In this document: one piece after another, positions 1 to 7,368 of the stretch
Numbering within the stretch: the stretch's first letter is position 1
How the letters are laid out: every line of letters begins with the position of its first letter
Position numbers and translations under genes: made by a program
NCBI RefSeq assembly: GCF_014873535.1
Contig: NZ_JADBEF010000001.1
Coordinates: 1,612,001 to 1,676,000 of the forward strand
DNA: 64,000 nucleotides
Direction: 5' to 3'
Source of the DNA: Nonomuraea africana
GTDB lineage: Bacteria; Actinomycetota; Actinomycetes; Streptosporangiales; Streptosporangiaceae
The notes under the pieces: model-generated
Told to the model about the DNA's origin: nothing
Databases searched by the model: none
The model's input: only the letters and a program-made list of their open reading frames with translations

Positions 1-1118
1 GGACCCGACGGCGCGTCCAGGGGCGGCGGCACCAGCCACCGCCGCCCGGCCAGCACCACGCGCACGGACGGCACCAGCGCGTGCAGCCGTTCCAGCAGCG
101 AGAACGTCATGTCGATGCCCGGCGCGGGCTCGCCGGACGGGTAGAGCTTGGCCAGTTCCTCGCAGGTGTCGAGCACCAGCGTGACGTCCAGGTCGAGTGT
201 GGTCAGCAGGTCGGCGAAGGCGGCCACCATCCGCTCCAGCAGCGGCCGCGCCCGTGTCTCCAGCCGGTACGGCCTGGCCAGCTCCTCGTGCAGCTCCTCC
301 ACCGCGTCGAGGAAGCGCCGGTAGGCCGCCTCGCCCGCCCTGCTGCCCACCCAGCCGAGCAGGTCGACGGCGAGCGCCGTGAACATCTCGCCGGGACGGG
401 TCTCGGGATAGCGGGGGTCGAGATGGTCGAAGTCGACCCTGGCCGTGGTGATCCTGGTGGCCAGGTGCCTGATGAGCATGGTCTTGCCCGCGCCGCCCGC
501 GCCGAGCAGGTGCACCGCCCAGTCGGGCCCGCCCACGACCTGCTCCTCGAGCTCACTCCTGGGCTGGTAGTGGCGCAGGTGGTGGGCGTCCTCGGCCTCG
601 CGGGTGGCCCGTGCGAGGCGCCAGGCCGCCCGGCGCGCCGACCCGGCGAGATGGCCGCCCAGCACCTCGGCCAGCGCCTCGGCGGTCGCCACAAGAGTCG
701 CCGCCGCGGGCAGCCGTCCCGCCTCGACGCGGTCGGAGACCTCGCGCAGCAGCCGCAGGCCCGTGGGGTCCTCCGCGTAGACGGCGGCGACGGCGAACCA
801 TTCGTGATCTACCCTGTAAAGGCGCTTGGTCAGGTACCGCAGCTCGCGCCGGAGGATGCCGCCGTGCTCACGGCGAAGGTAGCCGCCGAGCTCGGCCCTG
901 ACGCTTTCGCGCACCCAGAAGGCCCGCTCCTGGCCGCCGTCGCCGAGGAGCAGCATGGTGCTCTCGACCAGCTCGTCGGGGACGTCTCCCAGTCCGGCCC
1001 GCCTGGCGAGCGACTCCGTCCACTGCGGCACCAGCGCCAGCCTGGCCAGCGTCTCGGCCGGGTAGGCGGCGAAGCGCTGGGCGCGCAGCCGTTCGAGCTC
1101 CTCGCGCAGCCCGGTCAC
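1..1118 (-). CDS. P-loop NTPase of a CHAT/metallopeptidase cassette (partial, 3' end outside window)
   Basis: About 372 codons are visible from a GTG start; the gene continues past the left edge. The N-terminal ~190 residues are helical and unrecognised. A clear Walker A motif, GAGGAGKT, lies at about residues 206-213, and a Walker B-like strand VTLVLD ends at Asp317, so it should bind and hydrolyse NTP. The layout (N-terminal adaptor, then NTPase) resembles STAND/AAA-type signalling ATPases. The start codon overlaps the stop of the upstream CHAT gene by four bases (GTGA), so the two are translationally coupled. Likely role, by inference: NTP-dependent switch or assembly platform for the two proteases encoded upstream. 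It could equally be a transcriptional or effector STAND protein; the missing C-terminus would decide. Confidence 0.75.
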   Translation of the reverse strand, partial: MTGLREELERLRAQRFAAYPAETLARLALVPQWTESLARRAGLGDVPDELVESTMLLLGDGGQERAFWVRESVRAELGGYLRREHGGILRRELRYLTKRLYRVDHEWFAVAAVYAEDPTGLRLLREVSDRVEAGRLPAAATLVATAEALAEVLGGHLAGSARRAAWRLARATREAEDAHHLRHYQPRSELEEQVVGGPDWAVHLLGAGGAGKTMLIRHLATRITTARVDFDHLDPRYPETRPGEMFTALAVDLLGWVGSRAGEAAYRRFLDAVEELHEELARPYRLETRARPLLERMVAAFADLLTTLDLDVTLVLDTCEELAKLYPSGEPAPGIDMTFSLLERLHALVPSVRVVLAGRRWLVPPPLDAPSG

Positions 1119-3091
1119 GGCGCGAGCCTGTTCAGCTCGGCGTAGGCGCGCCAGGCGGCCTCGTCGTCGTGGGAGAGGAAGATCTTCGCCGAGGCCAGCG
1201 CGTGCGCGACGAGGTAGAGCTCGTAGTCGACCATCGCGGGCCGCCCCTCCAGCGTGCTGAACGCCTCGCGCAGCATCTCCCTGTCGTGGCCGGGGGCCGC
1301 GACCCACACCTTCTTGTAGCGGTCCTGCTCGTGCCAGGGCTGCAGCAGGACCCACTGGTAGCCGAGCGTGGCCTCGTCCTCGGGCAGCGCGGCGAGCGGG
1401 ACGAACCGGTAGGCGGCCATGCCCGCCCGCTCGGCCTTGAACAGGCCCAGCTCGACGCTCTCGGCGGTCGTGGCGATCACGGGGGCGGGCCGTTCGGGCG
1501 GGCCGAGGCCGCTGGGCGTGAGCAGGTCGAGCAGGCCGGGCGGCCGGCCCGAGATCCAGCCCAGCGCGCCGTCCCACAGGTGCAGGCCCTCGGCCAGGAC
1601 GACGGCGCGGGTGTGCGGGCCGAACGGCTCGCCCAGCGCCTGCGCCGCCCGCGCGAACGACGACAGGTCCTCGGCGAGCGACTCGCGCAGGTCGTCCACG
1701 TCGAGAGGGTCGGGGGAGGTGGAGAACGCGGCGATCGCCTTGCGCAGGCCGCGCCGTACGGCCGACTGGGGGGCGTCGGCGGGTAGGGCGGCGTGGACGG
1801 TCTCCAGCGGGGGAGCGGGCAGCGACAGGCGCTCGCAGGTGTCGACCACGGCCTGCAGCACCTGGGCGGCGACCTGCCGTAAGGAGTGCGGCGCCGTGGG
1901 GTGGGCACGCGGGGCCAGCAGCAGCGGGACGTGACCGTCGTGCAGCAGCCTGAAGCCGATCTCGCGCAGCAGCCTGGTGGCGCCGAGCCTGCGGAAGTCG
2001 CCCTCGGCGCAGGCGACCAGCAGCGCCCTGCGCGCGCTGAACAGCGCGTCCACCTCGTCGAAGAGGCTGCGGCGGCCGATGTAGAGGGGCTGCTGGGCCA
2101 GTTCGAGCTGCTCGGCCATCCGCAGCAGCGCGCGGGCGGGGGCCGGGTCGACGGGCCGGAAGGCCGGGGGCAGCGAGGCGGCGGTGTAGACGGTCGGCCT
2201 GGCCCAGTCGTCGCCGTCGGCGGGATCCCGCTCGCCCATCAGCGCGGCCCTGCGGCCGTGGGCTGCGGCCTCGGCGACGCCGTCGCCGTTGAGCAGCGCC
2301 CGCACCAGGCGTTTGGAGAACAGGCGGCAGGCGGGCTCGGCGATCTCGCCGTCCATCGCCACCACGATCGGCACGCCCGCCGCGATCAGTGAGGCGGCCA
2401 GCGACGCGGGTGACAGGCGGGCGGTGTGGCAGACGCTCAGCACGACGGCGATCGGCGGGCGTCCTCCCGCCAGCAGCGCGCCGACCAGCTGGTCGGGCGC
2501 GGCCATGGCGCCCGCCAGCTCGACCAGCACCCTGCCGTCCTCGTCGGGCCTGCCGTGGGCGACCAGGTGGACGAGATCGGGCTCGAAGGCGGCGCAGCGG
2601 CGGGCCAGTCCGTCGAGGGTCAGCCCGTCGGCGACCCTGGCCAGCGCCAGCCCCGCGGACTCGCACTCGCGCAGCAGCCCGAGGAACATCGCGCCGGGCA
2701 GGATGACCTGCTCGGTCAGCTTGGCCCCCGAGGCGAACAGCACCCTGGGCGCCCCTCTGACCTCGGGTGGCGGGCCGGCGCCCGAGGGCACCAGCCTGGT
2801 GACGGCGACGAGCAGGCCGGGGTTGGCGCCGAGGGGGTGCGCGCCGTCGTGCATCGCCTCCCACATGTGGTCCTGCAGTTCGGCGGGCAGGTCGAGGGCC
2901 AGCTCGACGCCTCTTCCCGCGTTGGCCGCCAGCACGCGCGGCCACAGCGGGCCGAGGAGCGCGGCGAACAGCGCCTTGCCGTACTCGTGCGGCGGCGCGC
3001 CGAGCGCGGGGAGCGGGCCGAGCGGGCGGGCGCCCACGGGGGTGGTGACCAGGCCGTCGGCCACTCTGACGACCACGCGGGGCAGCGTCAC
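1115..3091 (-). CDS. CHAT-domain protease with C-terminal degenerate NTPase region
   Basis: 658 residues from a GTG that overlaps the upstream stop (GTGA). Residues ~110-260 form a CHAT (caspase-HetF-associated-with-TPR) domain: the catalytic His lies in LVHLVAHG (His179) and the catalytic Cys in VVLSVCHTA (Cys221), each after a hydrophobic strand as in clan CD peptidases. After the CHAT domain, from about residue 300, comes a region that starts like a STAND NTPase (GRRSLFDEVDALF, a strand, then GATRLLREIGF), but the Walker lysine is replaced by alanine, so this copy probably does not hydrolyse NTP. CHAT proteases in multicellular bacteria are known effectors in NTPase-regulated conflict systems; target and trigger here are unknown. 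An ATG much further upstream in the same frame only reads through the neighbouring gene out of its frame, so the GTG is preferred. Confidence 0.85.
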   Translation of the reverse strand: MTLPRVVVRVADGLVTTPVGARPLGPLPALGAPPHEYGKALFAALLGPLWPRVLAANAGRGVELALDLPAELQDHMWEAMHDGAHPLGANPGLLVAVTRLVPSGAGPPPEVRGAPRVLFASGAKLTEQVILPGAMFLGLLRECESAGLALARVADGLTLDGLARRCAAFEPDLVHLVAHGRPDEDGRVLVELAGAMAAPDQLVGALLAGGRPPIAVVLSVCHTARLSPASLAASLIAAGVPIVVAMDGEIAEPACRLFSKRLVRALLNGDGVAEAAAHGRRAALMGERDPADGDDWARPTVYTAASLPPAFRPVDPAPARALLRMAEQLELAQQPLYIGRRSLFDEVDALFSARRALLVACAEGDFRRLGATRLLREIGFRLLHDGHVPLLLAPRAHPTAPHSLRQVAAQVLQAVVDTCERLSLPAPPLETVHAALPADAPQSAVRRGLRKAIAAFSTSPDPLDVDDLRESLAEDLSSFARAAQALGEPFGPHTRAVVLAEGLHLWDGALGWISGRPPGLLDLLTPSGLGPPERPAPVIATTAESVELGLFKAERAGMAAYRFVPLAALPEDEATLGYQWVLLQPWHEQDRYKKVWVAAPGHDREMLREAFSTLEGRPAMVDYELYLVAHALASAKIFLSHDDEAAWRAYAELNRLAP

Positions 3092-4176
3092 AGCAGCCTC
3101 CTGGTGAGTTCGCCGGTCAGCTCGCGAAGGGAGGGGGCGGAGGGGGCGGCGCCCATCGTGCCGTCGGGGCCGCACCGCGGCAGCTTCTCCAGCAGCCTGG
3201 CGTGCACGCCGGCCGGGTCCGAGGGGAAGGCGGCCACCCCCGCGGCGACCAGTGTCCTGGCGGCGGCGCGCGAGCGCACCTTGGTGATGGCGGCGTCGTC
3301 CGCGGCCAGCGCGGCGGTCCAGCGACGGGCGAGGTCCTCGTTGAAGCCCTGCCCGAGCTCGCGCAGCGGGCGGCCGTCGACCTGGAGGTCGAGCATCCCC
3401 GAGGACGAGGGGTCGGCGAGCAGGGTCAGGCGCTCGGCGGGCGGCGGGTAGTAGAGCGTGTCGACGCTCAGCCCGTGCTGCAGCTCCTCCACCATCCACG
3501 TGGCCGCGCCGCCGACCATCAGCACCGAGTAGGCGTCGGCGAACATCTCGTCGGCCCAGTCGCCCGCCAGGAGCCTGGCGTCGTAGGTCAGGCCCAGGTC
3601 GTGCAGGACGAGGTGGCCGGTCTCGTGCGCGGCCACCACCAGCCACCACGCCTCCGTCGCCGCCCAGGCGGGCAGCGAGATCACCGGGATCGGCAGTTCC
3701 CGCACCAGCTCGTCGACCAGATCCCTCGGCACGTCCCCGCGGGGTGTGGCGAAGGCGTCGAACATCGGGTCGAGGTACGGCAGCGGGCCGGCGGGCGGGC
3801 GCCTGCCCAGCACGTCGAACGGCTGCCACCAGCAGCTGCGCACCACCTCGTCGGCCGCCGCGAGCACGGGGCCGCGCAGCGGGTCGAGCCGCTGGTCGTA
3901 TTTGGGGACGTACCACTCGAACAGCCGCTTGACGGTCGACAGGCTCGCGTCCAGATGGAAGCAGCGCGCGTAGGCCGCCTCCGAGGTCGTGCCCGTCACG
4001 GCGAGCAGTTGCTCCCTGATGCCGGTGAGCATGCCGTCCAGGATCTCCCGAAGCACCTCGAAGTGGTGGCCGAACCGGCGGAATCGCCCGTCGGCGGCGC
4101 GGGCGGCCAGCCACCGGGAGATCTCTTCGCGCAGCAGGTCGGCGGCGGTGAGGGAGCGATCCACTCGGTTCTGCAC
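3088..4176 (-). CDS. HETGH zinc metallopeptidase-like protein, first gene of CHAT cassette
   Basis: About 362 residues from the GTG at 4176; an in-frame start at 4233 would add 19 residues but lies close to the divergent regulator, and no strong ribosome site decides between them. The motif AAHETGH at about residue 184-188 followed by LVLHD, and about 25 residues later ADEMFADAYS, gives two His ligands, a catalytic Glu and a candidate third acidic ligand of a gluzincin-type zinc peptidase. The N-terminal ~170 residues are helical and unrecognised. No signal peptide or membrane segment is visible, so it should be cytoplasmic. It overlaps the CHAT gene by four bases. The operon context suggests a protease partner or protease-activated component of the same system. 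Substrate unknown. Confidence 0.75.
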   Translation of the reverse strand: MQNRVDRSLTAADLLREEISRWLAARAADGRFRRFGHHFEVLREILDGMLTGIREQLLAVTGTTSEAAYARCFHLDASLSTVKRLFEWYVPKYDQRLDPLRGPVLAAADEVVRSCWWQPFDVLGRRPPAGPLPYLDPMFDAFATPRGDVPRDLVDELVRELPIPVISLPAWAATEAWWLVVAAHETGHLVLHDLGLTYDARLLAGDWADEMFADAYSVLMVGGAATWMVEELQHGLSVDTLYYPPPAERLTLLADPSSSGMLDLQVDGRPLRELGQGFNEDLARRWTAALAADDAAITKVRSRAAARTLVAAGVAAFPSDPAGVHARLLEKLPRCGPDGTMGAAPSAPSLRELTGELTRRLL

Positions 4177-4271
4177 GCGCACGCAGAAACCATACTCGGC
4201 TGTGATCCGGGCGTGACAGGCTTGACGCCTCATGTCTGTTTCATCACTCTCAACGATGGAAGGGGAGAGCC

Positions 4272-5009
4272 GTGAACGGGCTGCGGGTGCTTGCGGTGGA
4301 CGACGAGCTTCCCGCGCTCGAAGACCTGTCGTACCTGCTTCGAGCCGACCCGCGGATAGGCGAGGTGTCCACCGCCCGGGACGGCGCCGCCGCGCTGCGG
4401 CTGCTCGACCGGGCCATCGCCGAGGGACGGCCGATCGACGCGGTCTTCCTCGACATCAGGATGCGCGGGCTCGACGGCGTCGTGCTCGGCCGGCTGCTGT
4501 CGCAGTTCGCCAACCCGCCCCGGGTCGTCTTCGTGACCGCCTACGAGGAGCACGCGGTCGACGCCTTCGAGATCAAGGCCGAGGACTACCTGCTCAAGCC
4601 GGTACGGCCGGAACGGCTCGCCGAGGCGATCAGGCGGGTGTGCGTCTCGGCCGACGTGCCCGTCGAGAGCGCGGAGTCCGACACGATCCCGGTCGAGCTG
4701 GGCGGCGTGACCCGGTTCGTCTCCACCGCCGACGTGATCTACGTGGAGGCGCAGGGCGACTACGCCCGCCTGCACACCGCCGCGGGCAGCCACCTGGTCC
4801 GCATCCCGCTGGCCACGCTGGAGGAGCGTTGGGCCTCCTCGGGCTTCGTGCGCGTGCACCGAAGCCATCTGGTCGCGGTCAGGCACATCGAGGAGCTGCA
4901 CATCGACTCGGGGCGCTGCACGGTCAGGGTCGGCGACACCGAGATCCCGGTCAGCCGCCGCCACACCCGCGAGCTTCGCGACCTGCTGTTGCGCAGGGAG
5001 AGGCGGTGA
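4272..5009 (+). CDS. LytTR-family response regulator
   Basis: 245 residues, GTG start preceded by a purine-rich AAGGGGAGAG site. Residues 1-120 are a receiver domain: acidic pair Asp9-Asp10, phospho-acceptor Asp60 in VFLDIRM, conserved Thr in FVTAY and Lys in LLKPV. Residues ~135-240 are a LytTR DNA-binding domain (VIYVEAQGDYARLHT, FVRVHRSHLV, IPVSRRHTREL). Such regulators are normally driven by a membrane histidine kinase; none is adjacent, since the gene upstream on the other strand belongs to the CHAT cassette. It lies seven bases upstream of a small membrane protein and a solute symporter, which suggests that it controls organic-acid uptake. That link is inferred from position only. Confidence 0.93.
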   Translation: MNGLRVLAVDDELPALEDLSYLLRADPRIGEVSTARDGAAALRLLDRAIAEGRPIDAVFLDIRMRGLDGVVLGRLLSQFANPPRVVFVTAYEEHAVDAFEIKAEDYLLKPVRPERLAEAIRRVCVSADVPVESAESDTIPVELGGVTRFVSTADVIYVEAQGDYARLHTAAGSHLVRIPLATLEERWASSGFVRVHRSHLVAVRHIEELHIDSGRCTVRVGDTEIPVSRRHTRELRDLLLRRERR

Positions 5010-5016
5010 ACGCCGG

Positions 5017-5382
5017 ATGACCAGGCGCAGAGTCACTGTCATGAGCCCGCGCACCGCCGCCGCGCGCCGGCCCCGCTACCCGGTCAGCAGGGAGATCGAC
5101 GAGCAGACCCGCCTCGGCGAGGTCTACATGCGCTCGCTGCTGCGCACCCAGTTCCGGCTGGCGTTGTTCGTGTGCACCGTGCTGGCCTGCGTGGTGCTCG
5201 GCCTTCCGCTGCTGTTCCTGCTCGTGCCCGAGCTGCGCGCGGTGGAGCTGGCCGGGGTGCCGCTGCCGTGGGCGGTGCTGGCGGGGCTGATCTACCCGCT
5301 GTTCGTGGCCGGGGCCTGGCTCTACGTACGGCAGGCCGAGCGCAACGAGCGCCACTTCGAGGACCTGGTCGAGCGGCAATGA
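5017..5382 (+). CDS. DUF485-like small membrane protein
   Basis: 121 residues with a charged N-terminus, two membrane spans (about residues 46-69 and 80-103) and a short charged C-terminal tail (RQAERNERHFEDLVERQ). Size, two-span topology and position directly before a sodium:solute symporter match the DUF485 proteins that accompany acetate permeases. Its stop overlaps the symporter start (ATGA), so the two are coupled. The start at 5017 follows the regulator closely; an in-frame ATG at 5041 is an alternative. It is probably an accessory or stabilising subunit of the following transporter; the molecular role of the family is not established. Confidence 0.8.
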   Translation: MTRRRVTVMSPRTAAARRPRYPVSREIDEQTRLGEVYMRSLLRTQFRLALFVCTVLACVVLGLPLLFLLVPELRAVELAGVPLPWAVLAGLIYPLFVAGAWLYVRQAERNERHFEDLVERQ

Positions 5383-6869
5383 GCGTGGCCGCCGTCGTCA
5401 TCGTGGTGGTCGCGGCGATCCTGATCGGCGCGTTCGGCCTGCGCCTGTCGCGCACGACCTCCGACTTCTACGTGGCCTCCCGTACGGTCACCCCGCTGTG
5501 GAACGCCTCGGCCATCGGCGGTGAGTACCTGTCGGCCGCCTCCTTCCTCGGCATCGCGGGCCTCATCCTCACCCACGGCGCCGACATGCTGTGGTTGCCC
5601 GTCGGCTGGACCGGCGGCTACCTGGTGCTGCTGGTGCTGGTCTCGGCGCCGCTGCGCCGCTCAGGCGCCTACACGCTGCCCGACTTCGCCGAGTCGCGCC
5701 TGGAGTCGATGGCCGTGCGCAGGACGGCCAGCGTGCTCGTGGTGCTCATCGGCTGGTTCTACCTGATGCCGCAGTTCCAGAGCGCGGGCATCGTGCTGCG
5801 GGCGATCACGGGGGCGCCCGGCTGGGTGGGCGGGCTGCTCGTCGCCGTGGTGGTCGCGGTCAACGTGCTGTCGGGCGGGATGCGGTCGATCACGTTCGTG
5901 CAGGCCTTCCAGTACTGGCTCAAGCTCACCGCGCTCGCCGTCCCGCTGGTCTTCCTGCTGATGGCCTGGCGGTCGGGCGGCGCGCCGGGGCTGTCGGAGC
6001 ACGACATGACGCACTGGCAGCTGCCGCTGTCCAGCGCGAAGGAGTACGGCCTCTACTCCACCTACTCGCTGATCCTTGCCACCTTTCTCGGCACGATGGG
6101 CCTGCCGCACGTGCTGGTGCGCTTCTACACCAACCCCGACGGGCGGGCCGCGCGCCGTACGACGCTGGTGGTGCTGTCGCTGCTGGGCGCTTTCTACCTG
6201 CTGCCGGCGATCTACGGCTGGCTGGGCCGGATCTACGCGCCGGACGTGGCGGGCACCGACGCGGTCGTGCTGACGCTGCCCGGCAGGGTGATCGGCGGCA
6301 CCCTCGGCGACGTGCTCACCGCCCTGGTCACCGCGGGCGCGTTCGCCGCGTTCCTGTCGACCTCCTCGGGGCTGACGGTCTCGGTGGCGGGCGTGATCGC
6401 GCAGGACCTGTTCGGCGGCGGCGCGGTGCGCGCCTTCCGCCTGGCGACGCTGCTGGCCGTGGCCGTGCCGCTGGGGCTGGCGGTGTGGGCCAGGTCGCTG
6501 CCGGTCGCCGACGTGGTCGGCCTCGCCTTCGCCGTGGCCGCCTCGTCGTTCTGCCCGCTGCTCGTGCTGGGCATCTGGTGGCGCAGGCTGTCGTCTGCGG
6601 GGGCGCTCGCGGGGCTGTTCGTGGGCGGAGGGCTGGCGTGCGCGGCGGTGATGGCGCAGATCACCGGCGGGCCGTACGGCGGGCTCGTGGGCGCGCTCCT
6701 GGCCCAGCCAGCGGCCTGGACGGTGCCGATCGCCTTCTTCGTCATGGTCGTGGCGTCCTTCCTGACCCCGCACCGCGTGCCCGCGGGGGTGGCGAGGACG
6801 ATGGTCCGCCTGCACACTCCCGAGACGCTCAACCTCGACCGGGGCGACTGGCGCTCCCGCTCGTCCTGA
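5379..6869 (+). CDS. Sodium:solute symporter, acetate-permease-like (SSS family)
   Basis: 496 residues, ATG overlapping the previous stop. Multi-span hydrophobic protein with the family signatures near the N-terminus (SDFYVASR, then NASAIGGEYLSAASFLGIAG), the conserved GGMRSITFVQAFQYWLK region, and GTMGLPHVLVRFYT in the middle. These are the hallmarks of ActP-like cation/acetate symporters; about 13 spans are expected and the length is normal. It differs from the second symporter downstream by a shorter middle loop. Substrate is likely acetate or another short monocarboxylate, but that is inferred from family resemblance. It is the third gene of the LytTR-DUF485-SSS run. Confidence 0.9.
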   Translation: MSVAAVVIVVVAAILIGAFGLRLSRTTSDFYVASRTVTPLWNASAIGGEYLSAASFLGIAGLILTHGADMLWLPVGWTGGYLVLLVLVSAPLRRSGAYTLPDFAESRLESMAVRRTASVLVVLIGWFYLMPQFQSAGIVLRAITGAPGWVGGLLVAVVVAVNVLSGGMRSITFVQAFQYWLKLTALAVPLVFLLMAWRSGGAPGLSEHDMTHWQLPLSSAKEYGLYSTYSLILATFLGTMGLPHVLVRFYTNPDGRAARRTTLVVLSLLGAFYLLPAIYGWLGRIYAPDVAGTDAVVLTLPGRVIGGTLGDVLTALVTAGAFAAFLSTSSGLTVSVAGVIAQDLFGGGAVRAFRLATLLAVAVPLGLAVWARSLPVADVVGLAFAVAASSFCPLLVLGIWWRRLSSAGALAGLFVGGGLACAAVMAQITGGPYGGLVGALLAQPAAWTVPIAFFVMVVASFLTPHRVPAGVARTMVRLHTPETLNLDRGDWRSRSS

Positions 6870-7004
6870 AGGGCGGGGACCGCTCACCGCGCAAATCGGA
6901 CCTTTCATCGCACGTTCTCTTCAGCTGACCGCCACGCCGAGGCGGCTCACCGAACCGGCGGACCGACCCCCTCCACGGAGGGTAGTTTGCGCTCTTACCT
7001 TGTG

Positions 7005-7020
7005 CGTGATCCGCATCACA
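7005..7020 (+). promoter_or_regulatory. CRP/GlxR-like palindrome before the second symporter operon
   Basis: CGTGA-TCCGCA-TCACA matches the CRP/GlxR consensus TGTGA-N6-TCACA at nine of ten defined positions. It ends 18 bases before the GTG of the DUF485 gene, just upstream of a strong GGAGGG ribosome site. GlxR-type regulators are known to control acetate metabolism genes in actinobacteria; binding here is inferred from the motif. Confidence 0.45.
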
Positions 7021-7038
7021 TCCCGGAGGGCTTGAGCT

Positions 7039-7368
7039 GTGACTACCAGAGAACATGACTCTTCTGTCTACGAACAGATGCAGGCCAGCAGTGAGTTCCA
7101 GGAGCTCAGGCGGCGCTTCAGGGCGTGGACGTTCCCGATGACCGCGGCCTTCCTCGGCTGGTACCTGCTGTACGTGGTCTTGTCCGGCTGGGCGCGCGAC
7201 TTCATGGGCATCAAGGTCCTTGGCAACATCAACATCGCGCTCATCCTCGGGCTGCTGCAGTTCGTCTCGACCTTCTGGATCGCATGGGCCTACGCCAGGC
7301 ACATGGAGAAGAAGCTCGACCCCATCGCCGACAAGCTCCGCCACGAGGTCGAGGAGCAGGCCAAGTGA
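7039..7368 (+). CDS. DUF485 family membrane protein
   Basis: 109 residues, GTG start with a GGAGGG ribosome site eight bases upstream. Typical DUF485 layout: N-terminal amphipathic segment (SSEFQELRRRFRAWTFPM), a first span (TAAFLGWYLLYVVLSGWA), a loop, a second span (NIALILGLLQFVSTFWIAWAYA) and the charged tail RHMEKKLDPIADKLRHEVEE. It overlaps the next gene by four bases (GTGA). The family is almost always paired with ActP-type acetate symporters, as here, and probably supports their function in the cytoplasmic membrane. Confidence 0.93.
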   Translation: MTTREHDSSVYEQMQASSEFQELRRRFRAWTFPMTAAFLGWYLLYVVLSGWARDFMGIKVLGNINIALILGLLQFVSTFWIAWAYARHMEKKLDPIADKLRHEVEEQAK

